Origin: GWE2-40-63 sp041664345
Lineage (GTDB): Bacteria; Bacteroidota; Bacteroidia; Bacteroidales; SZUA-534
DNA length: 64,000 bases
NCBI GenBank assembly: GCA_041664345.1
Contig: JBAYKX010000007.1
Location: 1-64,000, forward strand
Direction: 5' to 3'
Under the pieces are notes generated by a model, which saw only the letters and a program-made list of their open reading frames with translations, was not told the origin of the DNA and did no database searches. This document shows, piece by piece, positions 33,624 to 43,571 of the stretch. The stretch's first letter is position 1. Every line of letters begins with the position of its first letter. Both the position numbers and the translations under genes were made by a program.

Positions 33624-35411
33624 TCAATCGAGTTTAAGAACGGCTAAAAAGGCTTTTTGCGGAACCTCAACATTTCCAATTTGACGCATCCGTTTTTTTC
33701 CTTTTTTCTGTTTATCGAGCAGCTTACGTTTACGGGTTATATCACCACCGTAACATTTGGCGGTAACATCCTTGCGCACGGCTTTAATGGTTTCGCGCGA
33801 AATAATCTTGGCACCAATGGCTGCCTGAATCGCAATATCGAATTGCTGGCGCGGGATGAGTTCTTTCAGTTTTTCACATATTTTACGGCCAAATTCATAA
33901 GCGTTGTCCACATGGATTAAAGCCGAAAGAGCATCTACGCTTTCCCCATTTAAAAGAATATCCAACTTAACCAATTTTGCCCTTTTATAATCCGTGCGAT
34001 AATAGTCGAACGAAGCATATCCTTTGGAAATACTCTTCAATTTATCGTAAAAATCAATTACAATTTCCGAAAGTGGCATTTCAAAAGTTACTTCCACCCG
34101 ATTGCTCGACGTATAAATCTGGCTTTGCAACTCACCCCGCTTATCGAGGCACAGTTTCATGATGGCTCCAATATAATCGGCCTTGGAAATAATTTGCGCC
34201 TTAATATAAGGCTCTTCAATATAATCAATGTAGTTTTCCTTGGGTAATCCTGAAGGGTTATGTACTTCAATTTTTTCTCCCTTTTTGGTATAACAGGTGA
34301 ATGAAACGTTGGGAACGGTGGTAATCACGTCCATGTCGAATTCCCTATCGAGGCGTTCCTGAACAATTTCCATGTGAAGCAAACCAAGGAAACCGCAACG
34401 GAATCCAAAACCTAAGGCCATGGATGATTCAGGCTCAAAGGTAAGCGAGGCATCGTTCAACTGCAGTTTTTCCAAAGAGGCACGCAAGTCTTCGTAGTCA
34501 TCGGCATCTACCGGATACATTCCCGCAAAAACCATGGGTTTAACGTCTTCAAATCCATCGATACTTTTAGCACAAGGCCTTTTTTGGTGGGTAATGGTAT
34601 CGCCCACCTTCACTTCTTTCGATGTTTTTACCCCTGATATAATATAGCCTACATCGCCGGTACCAAGCATACTTCGAGGCTCTTGCTTTAATCGCAAAAC
34701 ACCTACCTCATCGGCAGTATATTCCTTACCGGTATTTACAAACTTATCCAAATCGCCTTTACGGATGGTTCCGTTTACTATTTTGAAGTAAGCAATAATT
34801 CCTCGGAAAGAATTAAAAACGGAATCAAAAATTAAGGCTTGCAATGGAGCATCTGGATCGCCTTTGGGCGCAGGAATCCTGGTAATTACAGCCTCCAGAA
34901 TTTCATTAATTCCCAAGCCTGTTTTTCCGCTGGCTTCAATAATATCGGTCCGTTTGCAGCCAACCAGTTCAACAATTTGGTCCTTCACTTCCTCAGGCAT
35001 TGCCATAGGAAGATCCATCTTATTTAAAACAGGAATAATTTCCAGGTTATGGTCAATGGCAAGGTATAGGTTTGAAATGGTTTGGGCCTGTATGCCCTGT
35101 GTAGCATCTATAATGAGCAACGCACCTTCGCAAGCAGCAATGGAGCGCGAAACTTCATACGAAAAATCAACGTGACCCGGGGTGTCAATCAGGTTTAGCA
35201 CATATTTTTTATTGTTCCATTCATAGTCCATTTGAATGGCGTGACTTTTAATGGTAATGCCCCGTTCCCGTTCCAGGTCCATATCGTCGAGCACCTGAGC
35301 TTGTGCATCGCGCTCGCTTACGGTATTGGTTACCTGTAGCAAACGGTCAGCTAAAGTGCTCTTTCCATGATCAATGTGGGCTATGATACAAAAATTACGA
35401 ATATTCTCCAT
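33624..35411 (-). CDS. lepA: Elongation factor 4 (LepA)
   Basis: 595 residues, the usual length. IAHIDHGKSTLADRLL is the G1 motif, DTPGHVDFSYEVSRS G3 and VLNKMDLPMA G4. The LepA-specific C-terminus is present (YTSSNRVEVTFEMPL; KAKCYGGDITRKRKLL-like RKKLLDKQKKGKKRM). It is a ribosomal back-translocase-type GTPase. A TATCTTTG -7 box lies at 35439-35446 on the minus strand. The spacer 33416-33623 has nothing else of note. Confidence 0.96.
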   Translation of the reverse strand: MENIRNFCIIAHIDHGKSTLADRLLQVTNTVSERDAQAQVLDDMDLERERGITIKSHAIQMDYEWNNKKYVLNLIDTPGHVDFSYEVSRSIAACEGALLIIDATQGIQAQTISNLYLAIDHNLEIIPVLNKMDLPMAMPEEVKDQIVELVGCKRTDIIEASGKTGLGINEILEAVITRIPAPKGDPDAPLQALIFDSVFNSFRGIIAYFKIVNGTIRKGDLDKFVNTGKEYTADEVGVLRLKQEPRSMLGTGDVGYIISGVKTSKEVKVGDTITHQKRPCAKSIDGFEDVKPMVFAGMYPVDADDYEDLRASLEKLQLNDASLTFEPESSMALGFGFRCGFLGLLHMEIVQERLDREFDMDVITTVPNVSFTCYTKKGEKIEVHNPSGLPKENYIDYIEEPYIKAQIISKADYIGAIMKLCLDKRGELQSQIYTSSNRVEVTFEMPLSEIVIDFYDKLKSISKGYASFDYYRTDYKRAKLVKLDILLNGESVDALSALIHVDNAYEFGRKICEKLKELIPRQQFDIAIQAAIGAKIISRETIKAVRKDVTAKCYGGDITRKRKLLDKQKKGKKRMRQIGNVEVPQKAFLAVLKLD

Positions 35412-35741
35412 CTATCAATCAATCAATTATTTTGGTTGCAAAGATAATCAAACAAATGAGTATTTTATGCGGTTAAAACCAACAAACACGATTTATTTGA
35501 AGCCAAATAATGAAGTAAAAATTAACAAAAACAGCAATTCCAGTCCGTATAATTTTACGGTTCTAAAATTGCTTAGTAATTTGCTTTATTTTAGTATTGG
35601 TAATGCTCTATCGGGTTAGATAGAAGAAGAGGGCTACAGCATTAACCTAATTAGCGTAAAATTACGATAAATATTTATATTACCTAACACTCATCAAAAA
35701 AGTTGAAATAACAATTTATAAAAAACCCTTTTTTCGTGAGG
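35412..35741. promoter_or_regulatory. 330-bp spacer with the lepA -7 box
   Basis: Minus-strand TATCTTTG at 35439-35446 fits TAnnTTTG and would start lepA transcription about 25-30 bases upstream of its ATG. The rest of the spacer shows no gene or repeat. Confidence 0.5.
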
Positions 35742-35921
35742 CTATTTCTTATGCGAGCCGTCGCAAAAAGGTTTATTGGCCGATTTGCCGCATCGGCAAA
35801 GGAATACCTTATCCATAGTGGAAAGGACGTTACCATCAAACCCTTTTATGGAAAAATTCCCTTCTACCATTAGTGGGCCGTCTTTTAGTGTAGTAACTTT
35901 AGTTTTTTGAATATCGCTCAT
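35742..35921 (-). CDS. CDGSH iron-sulfur domain protein (small)
   Basis: 59 residues from ATG 35921; an upstream TTG at 35933 is less likely. CRCGKSANKPFCDGSH is the CDGSH motif with three Cys and one His that hold a 2Fe-2S cluster. It follows the gene at 36389-35934, which ends in the same motif, so the two are probably cotranscribed and may have arisen by duplication of the domain. Confidence 0.85.
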   Translation of the reverse strand: MSDIQKTKVTTLKDGPLMVEGNFSIKGFDGNVLSTMDKVFLCRCGKSANKPFCDGSHKK

Positions 35922-35933
35922 GGGATTTTTCAA

Positions 35934-36389
35934 TTAATAATTATCGGGGAAAAAGCCTTTTTTATTGTGGGTCCCATCGCAAAAGGGTTGTGTACGACTC
36001 ATTCCACAGCGGCAGAATGAGGTAATGCTTTTAATTTCTTGCTCTGAACCATCAAGTTTTACAACAGTAAATTTTCCTTCGGCTAATATGGGACCATTGC
36101 GCATGACACTAAAAGTTACTTTTTCAGAAGTTAGTGGTTTACTGGAAGTCTCTTTTGAGGAATCTCTAGGGGTAGTATTCCGATCATACGTAAGGGCATC
36201 GGTTGGGCATCGTTCCACAATATCAATTATTTGTTCCGTGGTTCCTTGCTCCAAATCAATCCAGGGCCTACGCGAAGGGTCAAAAACTTTCCGTAATTCC
36301 CGAAAGCAAGTGCCTGCATTAACGCATTCCTTAGGTTTCCAATGCACGGTAATTTCATTGTTTGAATAGCTGCGATTGTTTTTATCCAT
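35934..36389 (-). CDS. Mono-cluster ferredoxin-like plus CDGSH fusion protein
   Basis: 151 residues. The N-terminal 75 residues resemble the divergent 4Fe-4S mono-cluster domain (Fer4_19: ECVNAGTCFRELRKVF, IVERCPTDALTY, with Cys at three spots). The C-terminal half ends CRCGMSRTQPFCDGTH, a CDGSH 2Fe-2S motif. An acidic-basic linker joins them. Electron transfer or cluster storage is likely. Its stop precedes the second CDGSH gene closely. Confidence 0.87.
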   Translation of the reverse strand: MDKNNRSYSNNEITVHWKPKECVNAGTCFRELRKVFDPSRRPWIDLEQGTTEQIIDIVERCPTDALTYDRNTTPRDSSKETSSKPLTSEKVTFSVMRNGPILAEGKFTVVKLDGSEQEIKSITSFCRCGMSRTQPFCDGTHNKKGFFPDNY

Positions 36390-36503
36390 TTTATTTTAGT
36401 TTAAACCTGAAAAAAGAGGATAAAACCCTCTTTCTATTCAGCAAAAGAACAATATTGGAAATGAATAGTTTTCCTTCGGTGAACAATTATTTATACTCGT
36501 TTA

Positions 36504-37727
36504 TTAAAACGCTGCAGTGAGCAAATTAATATCCTGAAAAGGAAGCCCAAACCTTTTGGAAATGCTTTCTTTGGTAAGTACTCCGTTATACAAGTAAATT
36601 CCGGTGCGAACTCCAGCATGTTGCTTAATTAAGGGATTAACGCCTCCAGCCAAACCAATTTCAAGCAAAATTTGTCCCAAAATATTACTAAGTGCATAAC
36701 TGGCTGTACGTGCCACCCTTGATGGTATGTTGGGAACGCAATAATGAACCACCCCGTGTTTGCGGTATATCGGATTTTGAAAACTTGTCAACTCCGAAGT
36801 TTCAAAACAAGCTCCATGGTCGATGCGCAAATCAACAATTACCGAATAGGGTTTCATTTGCCTTACTGCATCCTCACTCACCAAAAAGGGTTGATCTTCA
36901 ATTTCGCTGGGAATAGCACCAATTACCACATCGGCTGTACGCAGGGCTTTTGCTACCACCCTTGGTTGCATGATGGATGTAAAAATGCGGGTTCCTAATC
37001 GCTGCTGTAAATCGCGCAATTTATAAACCGAACAATCAAAAACTTTTACGCTTGCACCCAGTCCAAGTGCAGTTCGGGCAGCAAATTCACCAGCAGTACC
37101 AGCACCTAATATTACCACATCGGTTGGACTTATTCCGCTAATTCCTCCCAACATTTCACCTTTTCCCTGATTGGCATTACTCATGTATTCGGCAGCGATG
37201 AGGATTGATGTTGTTCCAGAAATTTCCATCATACTTTGTACCACAGGAAAAATGCCCGTGGCCGCATCCATTAGGTATTCATAACCCAAAGCGGTTACTT
37301 TTTTTTGCAACAGATTCTGAACATATTCGCGGCTTTGCGTGCCAATTTGAAAGGAACTAATCACCAACTGATTTCCGCGTAAAAGTTCTACTTCTTCATC
37401 ACTAAAAGGGGCTACCTTAACAATGATATCGCTGGAATAGATTATTCGTTTATCTTCCACCAACGTTCCGCCGGCTTCGGAATACATTAGGTCATCAAAG
37501 TGGGCTTGAATTCCGGCTCCCTTTTCAACATAAACCTCATGGCCATTGGTAACCAAAAGCTCCACAGCATGAGGGGCAAGGGCTACACGATTTTCATCGT
37601 TGGCCGATTCTTTGGCAACCGCAATACGAAGATTCTTTTTCTTTTTAGCAATTTCCAACATCTCTTCGCGGGGCATCAAGTTCTCTTTTTCCAACGAAAA
37701 CCCCGAATTTTCAGAACTACCCATCAT
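36504..37727 (-). CDS. ald: Alanine dehydrogenase
   Basis: 407 residues. LRIAVAKESANDENRVALAP is the AlaDh/PNT N-terminal domain, and DVVILGAGTAGEFAARTALGLGASVKVFD the NAD-binding Rossmann loop. VVIGAIPSEIEDQPFLVSEDAV and SVIVDLRIDHGACFETS carry the substrate Asp/His region. It interconverts alanine and pyruvate plus ammonia using NAD. The length is slightly over the usual 370 because of a 30-residue N-terminal extension. Confidence 0.88.
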   Translation of the reverse strand: MMGSSENSGFSLEKENLMPREEMLEIAKKKKNLRIAVAKESANDENRVALAPHAVELLVTNGHEVYVEKGAGIQAHFDDLMYSEAGGTLVEDKRIIYSSDIIVKVAPFSDEEVELLRGNQLVISSFQIGTQSREYVQNLLQKKVTALGYEYLMDAATGIFPVVQSMMEISGTTSILIAAEYMSNANQGKGEMLGGISGISPTDVVILGAGTAGEFAARTALGLGASVKVFDCSVYKLRDLQQRLGTRIFTSIMQPRVVAKALRTADVVIGAIPSEIEDQPFLVSEDAVRQMKPYSVIVDLRIDHGACFETSELTSFQNPIYRKHGVVHYCVPNIPSRVARTASYALSNILGQILLEIGLAGGVNPLIKQHAGVRTGIYLYNGVLTKESISKRFGLPFQDINLLTAAF

Positions 37728-37861
37728 AATTGAAACGAATTAGCGGTTATTTTGAACCACGAATTTAGTCCAAAAAGCACATTAAATCAAACGTTGTGAA
37801 GTAAAATTGGTGAAACGCATTTATTAAAAACAAAAGGTTGCCTTTTTTGGGGGACATTGAG

Positions 37862-39085
37862 TTATTTGTAGGTAAGGGTGGATAGCTGATTTGCATCAAA
37901 AATCTCGTTGGCCACTTCAAGTAATTCATTTGCGGTAACCGATTGAATTTTTTCATATACTTGTTCCAGCGAATCAACTTTATTAAAAAGCAAATAACTA
38001 CGCCCAATATTCAACATTAGGTTCGAAAGATTCTCAGAGCTAATGGCCATTTGGCCAATCATTTGTTTTTTTGCCCTATCAAGCTGTAAAATTCCAAGCG
38101 ACTGTATTTGAAGTTTTTTTATTTCGGAGTGGATAATGGTTAAACTTTTTTCCACTTTTTCAGGCTCAGTACCAAAATAAATGCCGGCAATTCCCGTGTC
38201 GCTGTATGGGCCGTAGAACGATTCAATGTTATAGGTATAGCCATGCCGTTCGCGTAAGGCCAAGTTAAGACGGGAATTCATTCCGGGTCCGCCTAAAATA
38301 TTGTTGAGCAATTCAAGCGGAAGTCGTTTGGAGCTGTTAATATCGTAGGCACGATTCCCAATGATACAATGAGCCTGATGCGTTGCTTTATGTACGAGTT
38401 TGTTTTCGCGTTGGTAGCCGTTTAGAGCCAATCGGGGTTCTTGCCGTAAATTTGGAGGAACCGGGGCGTAATATTTTTCAACCCATCGCACCAAATGTGA
38501 AAACTTAATGTCGCCAACCGAGCAAATAACCATTTGATTGGTGTGATAGTTTTGTCGAATAAATTCCTGAATGTGATTCCGGGTAAACTTTTTAAGCAAT
38601 TTTGGCTCACCTAGAATATTCCTGCCAATGGGATGTCCTGCAAAAATGAGTTCTTCAAAATCGTCGAATATTAATTCTCCGGGACTGTCTTTGTAGGAAT
38701 TTATCTCATCAAGAATTACCTGTTTTTCTTTTTCCAGTTCTTTGTCGGGAAACGAAGAATTGAACACAATATCGGCAAATAGTTCCAATGTCCGCTCGGA
38801 ATACTCTTTTAAGAAAGATGCATAGATACAGGTTTCTTCTTTGGTGGTATAGGCATCAATTTCGCCACCCACATCTTCAAGCCGGCTAATTACATGAAAG
38901 GCCTTGCGCTTATTGGTTCCTTTAAAAATTACATGTTCAATAAAATGGGCAATACCAAGCTGATGACTGTTTTCATCGCGCGAACCAGTATTTATTATAA
39001 CGCCTAAATGTGCAACTTTTCCGTCCGAATGACTGTGGATTAATCGTATTCCGTTAGATAAAGTATAAAATTCGTATCCCTCCAT
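37862..39085 (-). CDS. M16 family zinc peptidase
   Basis: 407 residues. GIAHFIEHVIFKGT is the inverted zinc motif HxxEH, and the third ligand Glu lies in the ETCIYASFLKEY region about 75 residues on. The C-terminal half (APVPPNLRQEPRLAL, GPGMNSRLNLALRERHGYTYNI) is the second M16 domain with the R..Y substrate-binding pattern. No signal peptide is visible. It probably degrades peptides. Confidence 0.9.
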   Translation of the reverse strand: MEGYEFYTLSNGIRLIHSHSDGKVAHLGVIINTGSRDENSHQLGIAHFIEHVIFKGTNKRKAFHVISRLEDVGGEIDAYTTKEETCIYASFLKEYSERTLELFADIVFNSSFPDKELEKEKQVILDEINSYKDSPGELIFDDFEELIFAGHPIGRNILGEPKLLKKFTRNHIQEFIRQNYHTNQMVICSVGDIKFSHLVRWVEKYYAPVPPNLRQEPRLALNGYQRENKLVHKATHQAHCIIGNRAYDINSSKRLPLELLNNILGGPGMNSRLNLALRERHGYTYNIESFYGPYSDTGIAGIYFGTEPEKVEKSLTIIHSEIKKLQIQSLGILQLDRAKKQMIGQMAISSENLSNLMLNIGRSYLLFNKVDSLEQVYEKIQSVTANELLEVANEIFDANQLSTLTYK

Positions 39086-39170
39086 ATCTGATCATCAAAA
39101 ATAAGGGGAGCAAAAGTATAAAAACCCCAATGAAATCTACTATAAATACTTAGTTTTTAGATGCTAACAT

Positions 39171-39689
39171 CTATTGGTCGTTCCATTGCGAATACGGATG
39201 TTGGGAAAGATAGGAGTTGTAATAGCGGGCATCATTGGTTACCTCCTGACCCATCCATTCAGGAGTTGGGATTTCATCGGTAGGATCAGAAAGCTCAACC
39301 TCTGCAATAATTAATCCTTGATTAGCCCCTTTAAATTCATCTACTTCAAATATAAATTCTTCGATTTCGACAATATACCGGGTTTTTTCAATTGGGTGCT
39401 CTAAGCAAAGTTTAAGCAATGCTTTTGCATCGTTAACCGAGATGGATTGCTCCCATTCAAAACGGGTGGTGCCGGTTTCATCACTGGCTCCTTTTATAGT
39501 TATAAAAGCTTGGTCGGAAGCAATACGGACTCTTACCGTGCGCTCTGAATCAGTTGAAAGGTATCCTTGGATAATATCAAATTTACCGGTTGAAAAAGCT
39601 TTAAAATCGCCGGTTACCAAAAATTTACGTTCAATTTCGAGAGCTGCATTTGTTTCTTCTTTGCCGAATATATTGCCAAATATTCCCAT
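39171..39689 (-). CDS. CYTH domain protein
   Basis: 172 residues. ALEIERKFLVTGDF holds the ExExK motif of the CYTH tunnel fold. YLSTDSERTVRVRIAS and FITIKGASDETGTTRFEWEQ supply the conserved basic and acidic residues; EVDEFKG and LIIAEVEL close the barrel. Bacterial CYTH proteins are usually triphosphatases acting on inorganic triphosphate. It is somewhat longer than usual at the N-terminus. Confidence 0.88.
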   Translation of the reverse strand: MGIFGNIFGKEETNAALEIERKFLVTGDFKAFSTGKFDIIQGYLSTDSERTVRVRIASDQAFITIKGASDETGTTRFEWEQSISVNDAKALLKLCLEHPIEKTRYIVEIEEFIFEVDEFKGANQGLIIAEVELSDPTDEIPTPEWMGQEVTNDARYYNSYLSQHPYSQWNDQ

Positions 39690-39865
39690 AGTGTAAGTTT
39701 GTCGGTTGTATAATTGGCATAAATGTAACTACAAAGTTGGGATCCACCAAATGAAGCAAGAAATTTGCCTAACATTTGCTCAATTACCATATAATTGTAA
39801 CTTTGATGTTCTTTTATCAAAATTTTTGAAAGGGTATTTTGGTAACTAATTTAAAGATTCATGTT

Positions 39866-41050
39866 ATGACTGAACACAATTTCGACGATATTAGGCCTTA
39901 CCACGATAGTGAGATAAACGCCGCTATGAAACGTCTGACTGCTGATCCGGCATTGAATGCAGTTGCCTCATTTGTATATCCCGATGTTCCCGTGGAGCAC
40001 TTACAAAAAATGATTCAACAGATTAGTACCATTACCGATTTTCAGGTAAATATCATGCACCGGGCCATTTATCAGATAATTAAAAAAACCATTTCCCAAT
40101 TCAGCTATTCCGGCTTTGAAAACCTTGATCCATCCAAAAATTATCTGTTTATTTCGAACCACCGCGATATTTTGTTGGACAGTGGTTTGTTTCAACTGGC
40201 ATTGGTTGACAATGGTTTTAGTACTTCGGAAATAGCCTTTGGCAGCAATTTATTGTACTCGCAGTTTGTGGTTGATATTGCCAAATCGAACAAGCTTTTC
40301 AAAGTGGAACGTGGCGGCAACACCCGCGATATGTACCACAATTCCGTTATATTATCAAAATACATCCGCCAAACCATCACCTCAAAAAACGATTCCATCT
40401 GGATTGCCCAACGCAATGGCCGAACCAAGGACGGAAACGACAGCACCGACCAAGGCTTGCTGAAAATGTTTGACATGAGCAGCAACGGTTCCATTATCGA
40501 CAGCCTTTCGGAATTAAATATTGTGCCTTTATCGATATCCTATCAATGGGAAACCTGCGATGCCATGAAAATGCTGGAATTGTACGTTTCAAAAACCGAT
40601 AAATACGTGAAAGCCCCTGGCGAGGATCTGAAGAGCATTTTATCGGGCATCAAACAATTTAAAGGCAACGTACACATTGAAATTACAGAACCCATTACCA
40701 ACAGCCATTTGCAACAGTTTAAAGACTACGATAAAAATGAATTGTTCAGTTCCATTGCAAAATTGATCGACAACCGTATCCACAGCCATTATCAGTTATG
40801 GGACAATAACTATATTGCTTACGATATCGAGAATAATACTATTGATTATTTGAAGGATAAATACACCTTGGAGTCGCGCATGTTTTTTATCCAGGAAATG
40901 GAGAAAAAAATATACGCCGTGGAAGGCAATAAAGAGGAATTAAAGAAAATCTATCTAGGCATTTATTCCAACCCGCTAAAAAACGCCTTGAAAATTGCCA
41001 ATCCAATTTATCAAACACGGCCTGTAATTCTTGCAAATACAGCAAACTAA
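39866..41050 (+). CDS. 1-acyl-glycerol-3-phosphate acyltransferase-like protein
   Basis: About 394 residues from ATG 39866; a TTG at 39839 is in frame but less likely. YLFISNHRDILLDSGL carries the acyltransferase His/Asp motif in the variant NHRDxxLD, and LFKVERGGNTRDM and WIAQRNGRTKDGND are the usual second and third blocks (the latter the EG-R type loop). It probably acylates a glycerolipid at the membrane. The C-terminal 150 residues are not assigned. Confidence 0.75.
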   Translation: MTEHNFDDIRPYHDSEINAAMKRLTADPALNAVASFVYPDVPVEHLQKMIQQISTITDFQVNIMHRAIYQIIKKTISQFSYSGFENLDPSKNYLFISNHRDILLDSGLFQLALVDNGFSTSEIAFGSNLLYSQFVVDIAKSNKLFKVERGGNTRDMYHNSVILSKYIRQTITSKNDSIWIAQRNGRTKDGNDSTDQGLLKMFDMSSNGSIIDSLSELNIVPLSISYQWETCDAMKMLELYVSKTDKYVKAPGEDLKSILSGIKQFKGNVHIEITEPITNSHLQQFKDYDKNELFSSIAKLIDNRIHSHYQLWDNNYIAYDIENNTIDYLKDKYTLESRMFFIQEMEKKIYAVEGNKEELKKIYLGIYSNPLKNALKIANPIYQTRPVILANTAN

Positions 41051-41057
41051 AAGCAAT

Positions 41058-42077
41058 TCACCTCTTTTCCATTCTCCCATCCCCATAACGGGCAAATCGT
41101 CCTACTGACCGTTCATGAACCTGATCGGGTCGGTCCCAGGGCCAGCCGCCGAATTCTGTTTTTTGGTAATCGCTCATGGCTTGCCGGATTTCACTTTCAG
41201 TATTCATAACAAAAGGACCATATTGTACAACGGGCTCCGGAATGGGTTCTCCTTCCAATACAGCTAAAAAACTTTCTTTTTGGCCATTGGTGATTATTGT
41301 GGATTCATTGCCAATCAACTTTATCCGGTTTGAAGACCCTATTTCAAGATTGTCGATTTGAATGATACCCTCGCCTTGGTAAAAATATACATTGCGGTTG
41401 AGTGTTTCTGATACAGCAGGCAATGTGATTGTAGCTTCTGCCTCCATGTGAATCAAAAAGATACCTACATTATTATTTTTGTCGCTTGCCCACGACGATG
41501 GGGCGGGAGGTAAACTCTCCGTACCTTGAAAAAACCCTGTAGTTAACCGAACGGTGGATATTTTTTGGTTCAAATCGGAAATCTTAATTACAGGTATATC
41601 TTCAGCCCAAAGCATTTTGTAGCCCGGTTCTGCAAATTTGTCTTTTGCAGGAAGGTTGAGCCAAACCTGAAAAAGTTCCGCCGGATTTTCTTTATCCTGA
41701 TTTACCAGTGGAAACATTTCATTGTGTTGACAGCCTGATCCGGCAGTCATCCATTGAACATCGCCGTTTCCATAACGGCCCTCATTGCCTCTAGAATCGA
41801 AATGGTCAATCAATCCCTCCAAAACAATGGTTACGGTTTCAAAGCCCCGATGTGGGTGTGCCGGAAATCCGGGTACCTTATGGCCATGGTACATGCTAAA
41901 TCCATCTTTTCCAGAAAAATCACTTCCTATATTCCTTCCTGATAAAGAAACAGATGGTCCCATTTCATTATTTCCCTTTGGGTAAGCATCTTGATGATGG
42001 GCGCAGAAAAGAAACGGGTTTTCCATGCTCCACTGCGAACCTATTTTTTGAACTTCGAGAACTTTTTTGTTTGTCAT
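41058..42077 (-). CDS. Pirin family protein
   Basis: 339 residues. FPAHPHRGFETVTIVLEG carries the two His of the metal site of the N-terminal cupin, and MTAGSGCQHNEMFP gives the third His and Glu. The C-terminal cupin follows (FLIHMEAEATITLPA). Pirins are metal-binding regulators or quercetinases. It is convergent with the acyltransferase gene and is the last chromosomal gene before the prophage. Confidence 0.9.
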   Translation of the reverse strand: MTNKKVLEVQKIGSQWSMENPFLFCAHHQDAYPKGNNEMGPSVSLSGRNIGSDFSGKDGFSMYHGHKVPGFPAHPHRGFETVTIVLEGLIDHFDSRGNEGRYGNGDVQWMTAGSGCQHNEMFPLVNQDKENPAELFQVWLNLPAKDKFAEPGYKMLWAEDIPVIKISDLNQKISTVRLTTGFFQGTESLPPAPSSWASDKNNNVGIFLIHMEAEATITLPAVSETLNRNVYFYQGEGIIQIDNLEIGSSNRIKLIGNESTIITNGQKESFLAVLEGEPIPEPVVQYGPFVMNTESEIRQAMSDYQKTEFGGWPWDRPDQVHERSVGRFARYGDGRMEKR

Positions 42078-42176
42078 AGAATCTTTTCTTCAAAATAATT
42101 TCATTTTAGATAACAAGTCGTTTCTATAGGTTGTTTACCGGATTAACTAAAAAATAAAAATTTATAATCCTTTTTA

Positions 42177-42207
42177 TTTGTGGGTTCATTACTTTATAGT
42201 ATCTTTG
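42177..42207 (+). promoter_or_regulatory. Bacteroidota promoter of tRNA-fMet (TTTG-N19-TATCTTTG)
   Basis: The -33 TTTG (42177-42180) and the -7 TATCTTTG (42200-42207) are separated by 19 bases, a perfect match to the consensus. It precedes the tRNA by 38 bases. Confidence 0.85.
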
Positions 42208-42245
42208 CACCCGCTAAACAGACAAAAAACGTTCTAAAAATATAT

Positions 42246-42320
<75 letters not shown>

Positions 42321-42344
42321 ATGCAAATGCAGATTGTTGATATG

Positions 42345-42376
42345 AAGCGGTTTAGAGGTTCTAAGCCGCTTTTTTT
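42345..42376 (+). terminator. Rho-independent terminator after tRNA-fMet
   Basis: AAGCGGTTTAGA at 42345-42356 pairs with TCTAAGCCGCTT at 42360-42371 (12-bp stem with one G-T wobble, loop GGT), followed by T6. It ends the tRNA transcript. Confidence 0.88.
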
Positions 42377-42446
42377 GATACAAAATGATACAAAATTTCC
42401 ATTGTGGTAAAATGAGGTTCTGGGGAGAGCGTTCAAATTACTCGAC

Positions 42447-43571
42447 ATGGAAAAATTTAAAAATGCTATCTTCAAAGAAAAGCCAACACTTGATGAGCGT
42501 TGGTATGTAGAGTATTCATATATACATCCTGAAACCGGAAAGTTTAAAGTATTCCGGGAATTCATTTCAAACAAAATTCCAACCAAAGAGGGCCGTCGCC
42601 GAAAGGGGTATGAAATTGCCAGAGCTTTTAATATAAAGCTAAAGCAAGGTTGGAATCCTTTTCAAGTTCAAGAAAAACGGTTTACATCTATTACTCAGGC
42701 AATGGATTATGTGTACGAAATAAAAAAAAGTACTACAGAAAAACGTACCCATCATACTTACAATAACATGATAAGTACTTTTAAAAAGTATCTTGAAAAA
42801 AAGAAACTTGATAAACTATCGTGCGATGAATTCAATTATCACCACGCTATTGATTATATCGATTACCTGAAACTTCAAAAAAAGTTTACAAACCGCACTT
42901 ACAATAACCATCTTTCAAGCATGAGAACGTTTTTCACCTTTTTGCAAAAGCGTGATTTTATTGTTTTCAATCCATTCCTAAAAATTGATATGCTTGAAGA
43001 GTCGGAACCAGAGCTGCTTACTTATACAAATATCGAAATGCAGTTAATTAAAACAAGGCTTCCAGAAATAGATCCTCAATTATTTACTTGCACGCAACTA
43101 GTTTATTATGCAGCCTTAAGACCTGCCGAAATTGTTAGGTTACGGATTTATTATATTGATTTTCAAAAGAGGTTGATAAGGATACCTGGAACATCAACAA
43201 AAAATAAAAAAATGCAACCCATTAAAATGCCCGAACAATTATTTAATTATTTGCTTGGGTTGAACTTAGATAGGTATCCGGAGAATTATTATTTATTATC
43301 GAAAAACTTTTTACCCGGTGAAACAAAAATAGCACCCACACGGATAGCTGAAAGGTGGCGGCACTTTGCAAATGAAATAGGTTTTGATAAACGTAAAACT
43401 ATTTACTTGCTAAAACATACTGCTGCAGGAAAAGCAATTGAAAGCGGAATAAATGCCCGTGAAATGCAGCTGCATTTAAGGCATCACAGTTTGGATATGA
43501 CTCAGAGATATCTTGAAAAATTCAACAATATTGGAGGTGAAAAAATACAGATGCACTTCCCGAATTTTTAA
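42447..43571 (+). CDS. int: Tyrosine recombinase (integrase)
   Basis: 374 residues. An arm-binding-like N-terminus is followed by a SAM-like core-binding domain (TYNNMISTFKKYLEKKK) and the catalytic domain. Arg225 lies in AALRPAEIVRL, the second-box His near 324 in LLKHTAAG, the third-box His near 347 in HLRHHSLDMTQRY and the nucleophile Tyr near 355. The usual Arg three after the second-box His is Ala here (KHTAA), a feature of this Bacteroidota subfamily. It integrates the element into the tRNA. Its stop overlaps the stop of the tail gene on the other strand. Confidence 0.92.
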   Translation: MEKFKNAIFKEKPTLDERWYVEYSYIHPETGKFKVFREFISNKIPTKEGRRRKGYEIARAFNIKLKQGWNPFQVQEKRFTSITQAMDYVYEIKKSTTEKRTHHTYNNMISTFKKYLEKKKLDKLSCDEFNYHHAIDYIDYLKLQKKFTNRTYNNHLSSMRTFFTFLQKRDFIVFNPFLKIDMLEESEPELLTYTNIEMQLIKTRLPEIDPQLFTCTQLVYYAALRPAEIVRLRIYYIDFQKRLIRIPGTSTKNKKMQPIKMPEQLFNYLLGLNLDRYPENYYLLSKNFLPGETKIAPTRIAERWRHFANEIGFDKRKTIYLLKHTAAGKAIESGINAREMQLHLRHHSLDMTQRYLEKFNNIGGEKIQMHFPNF

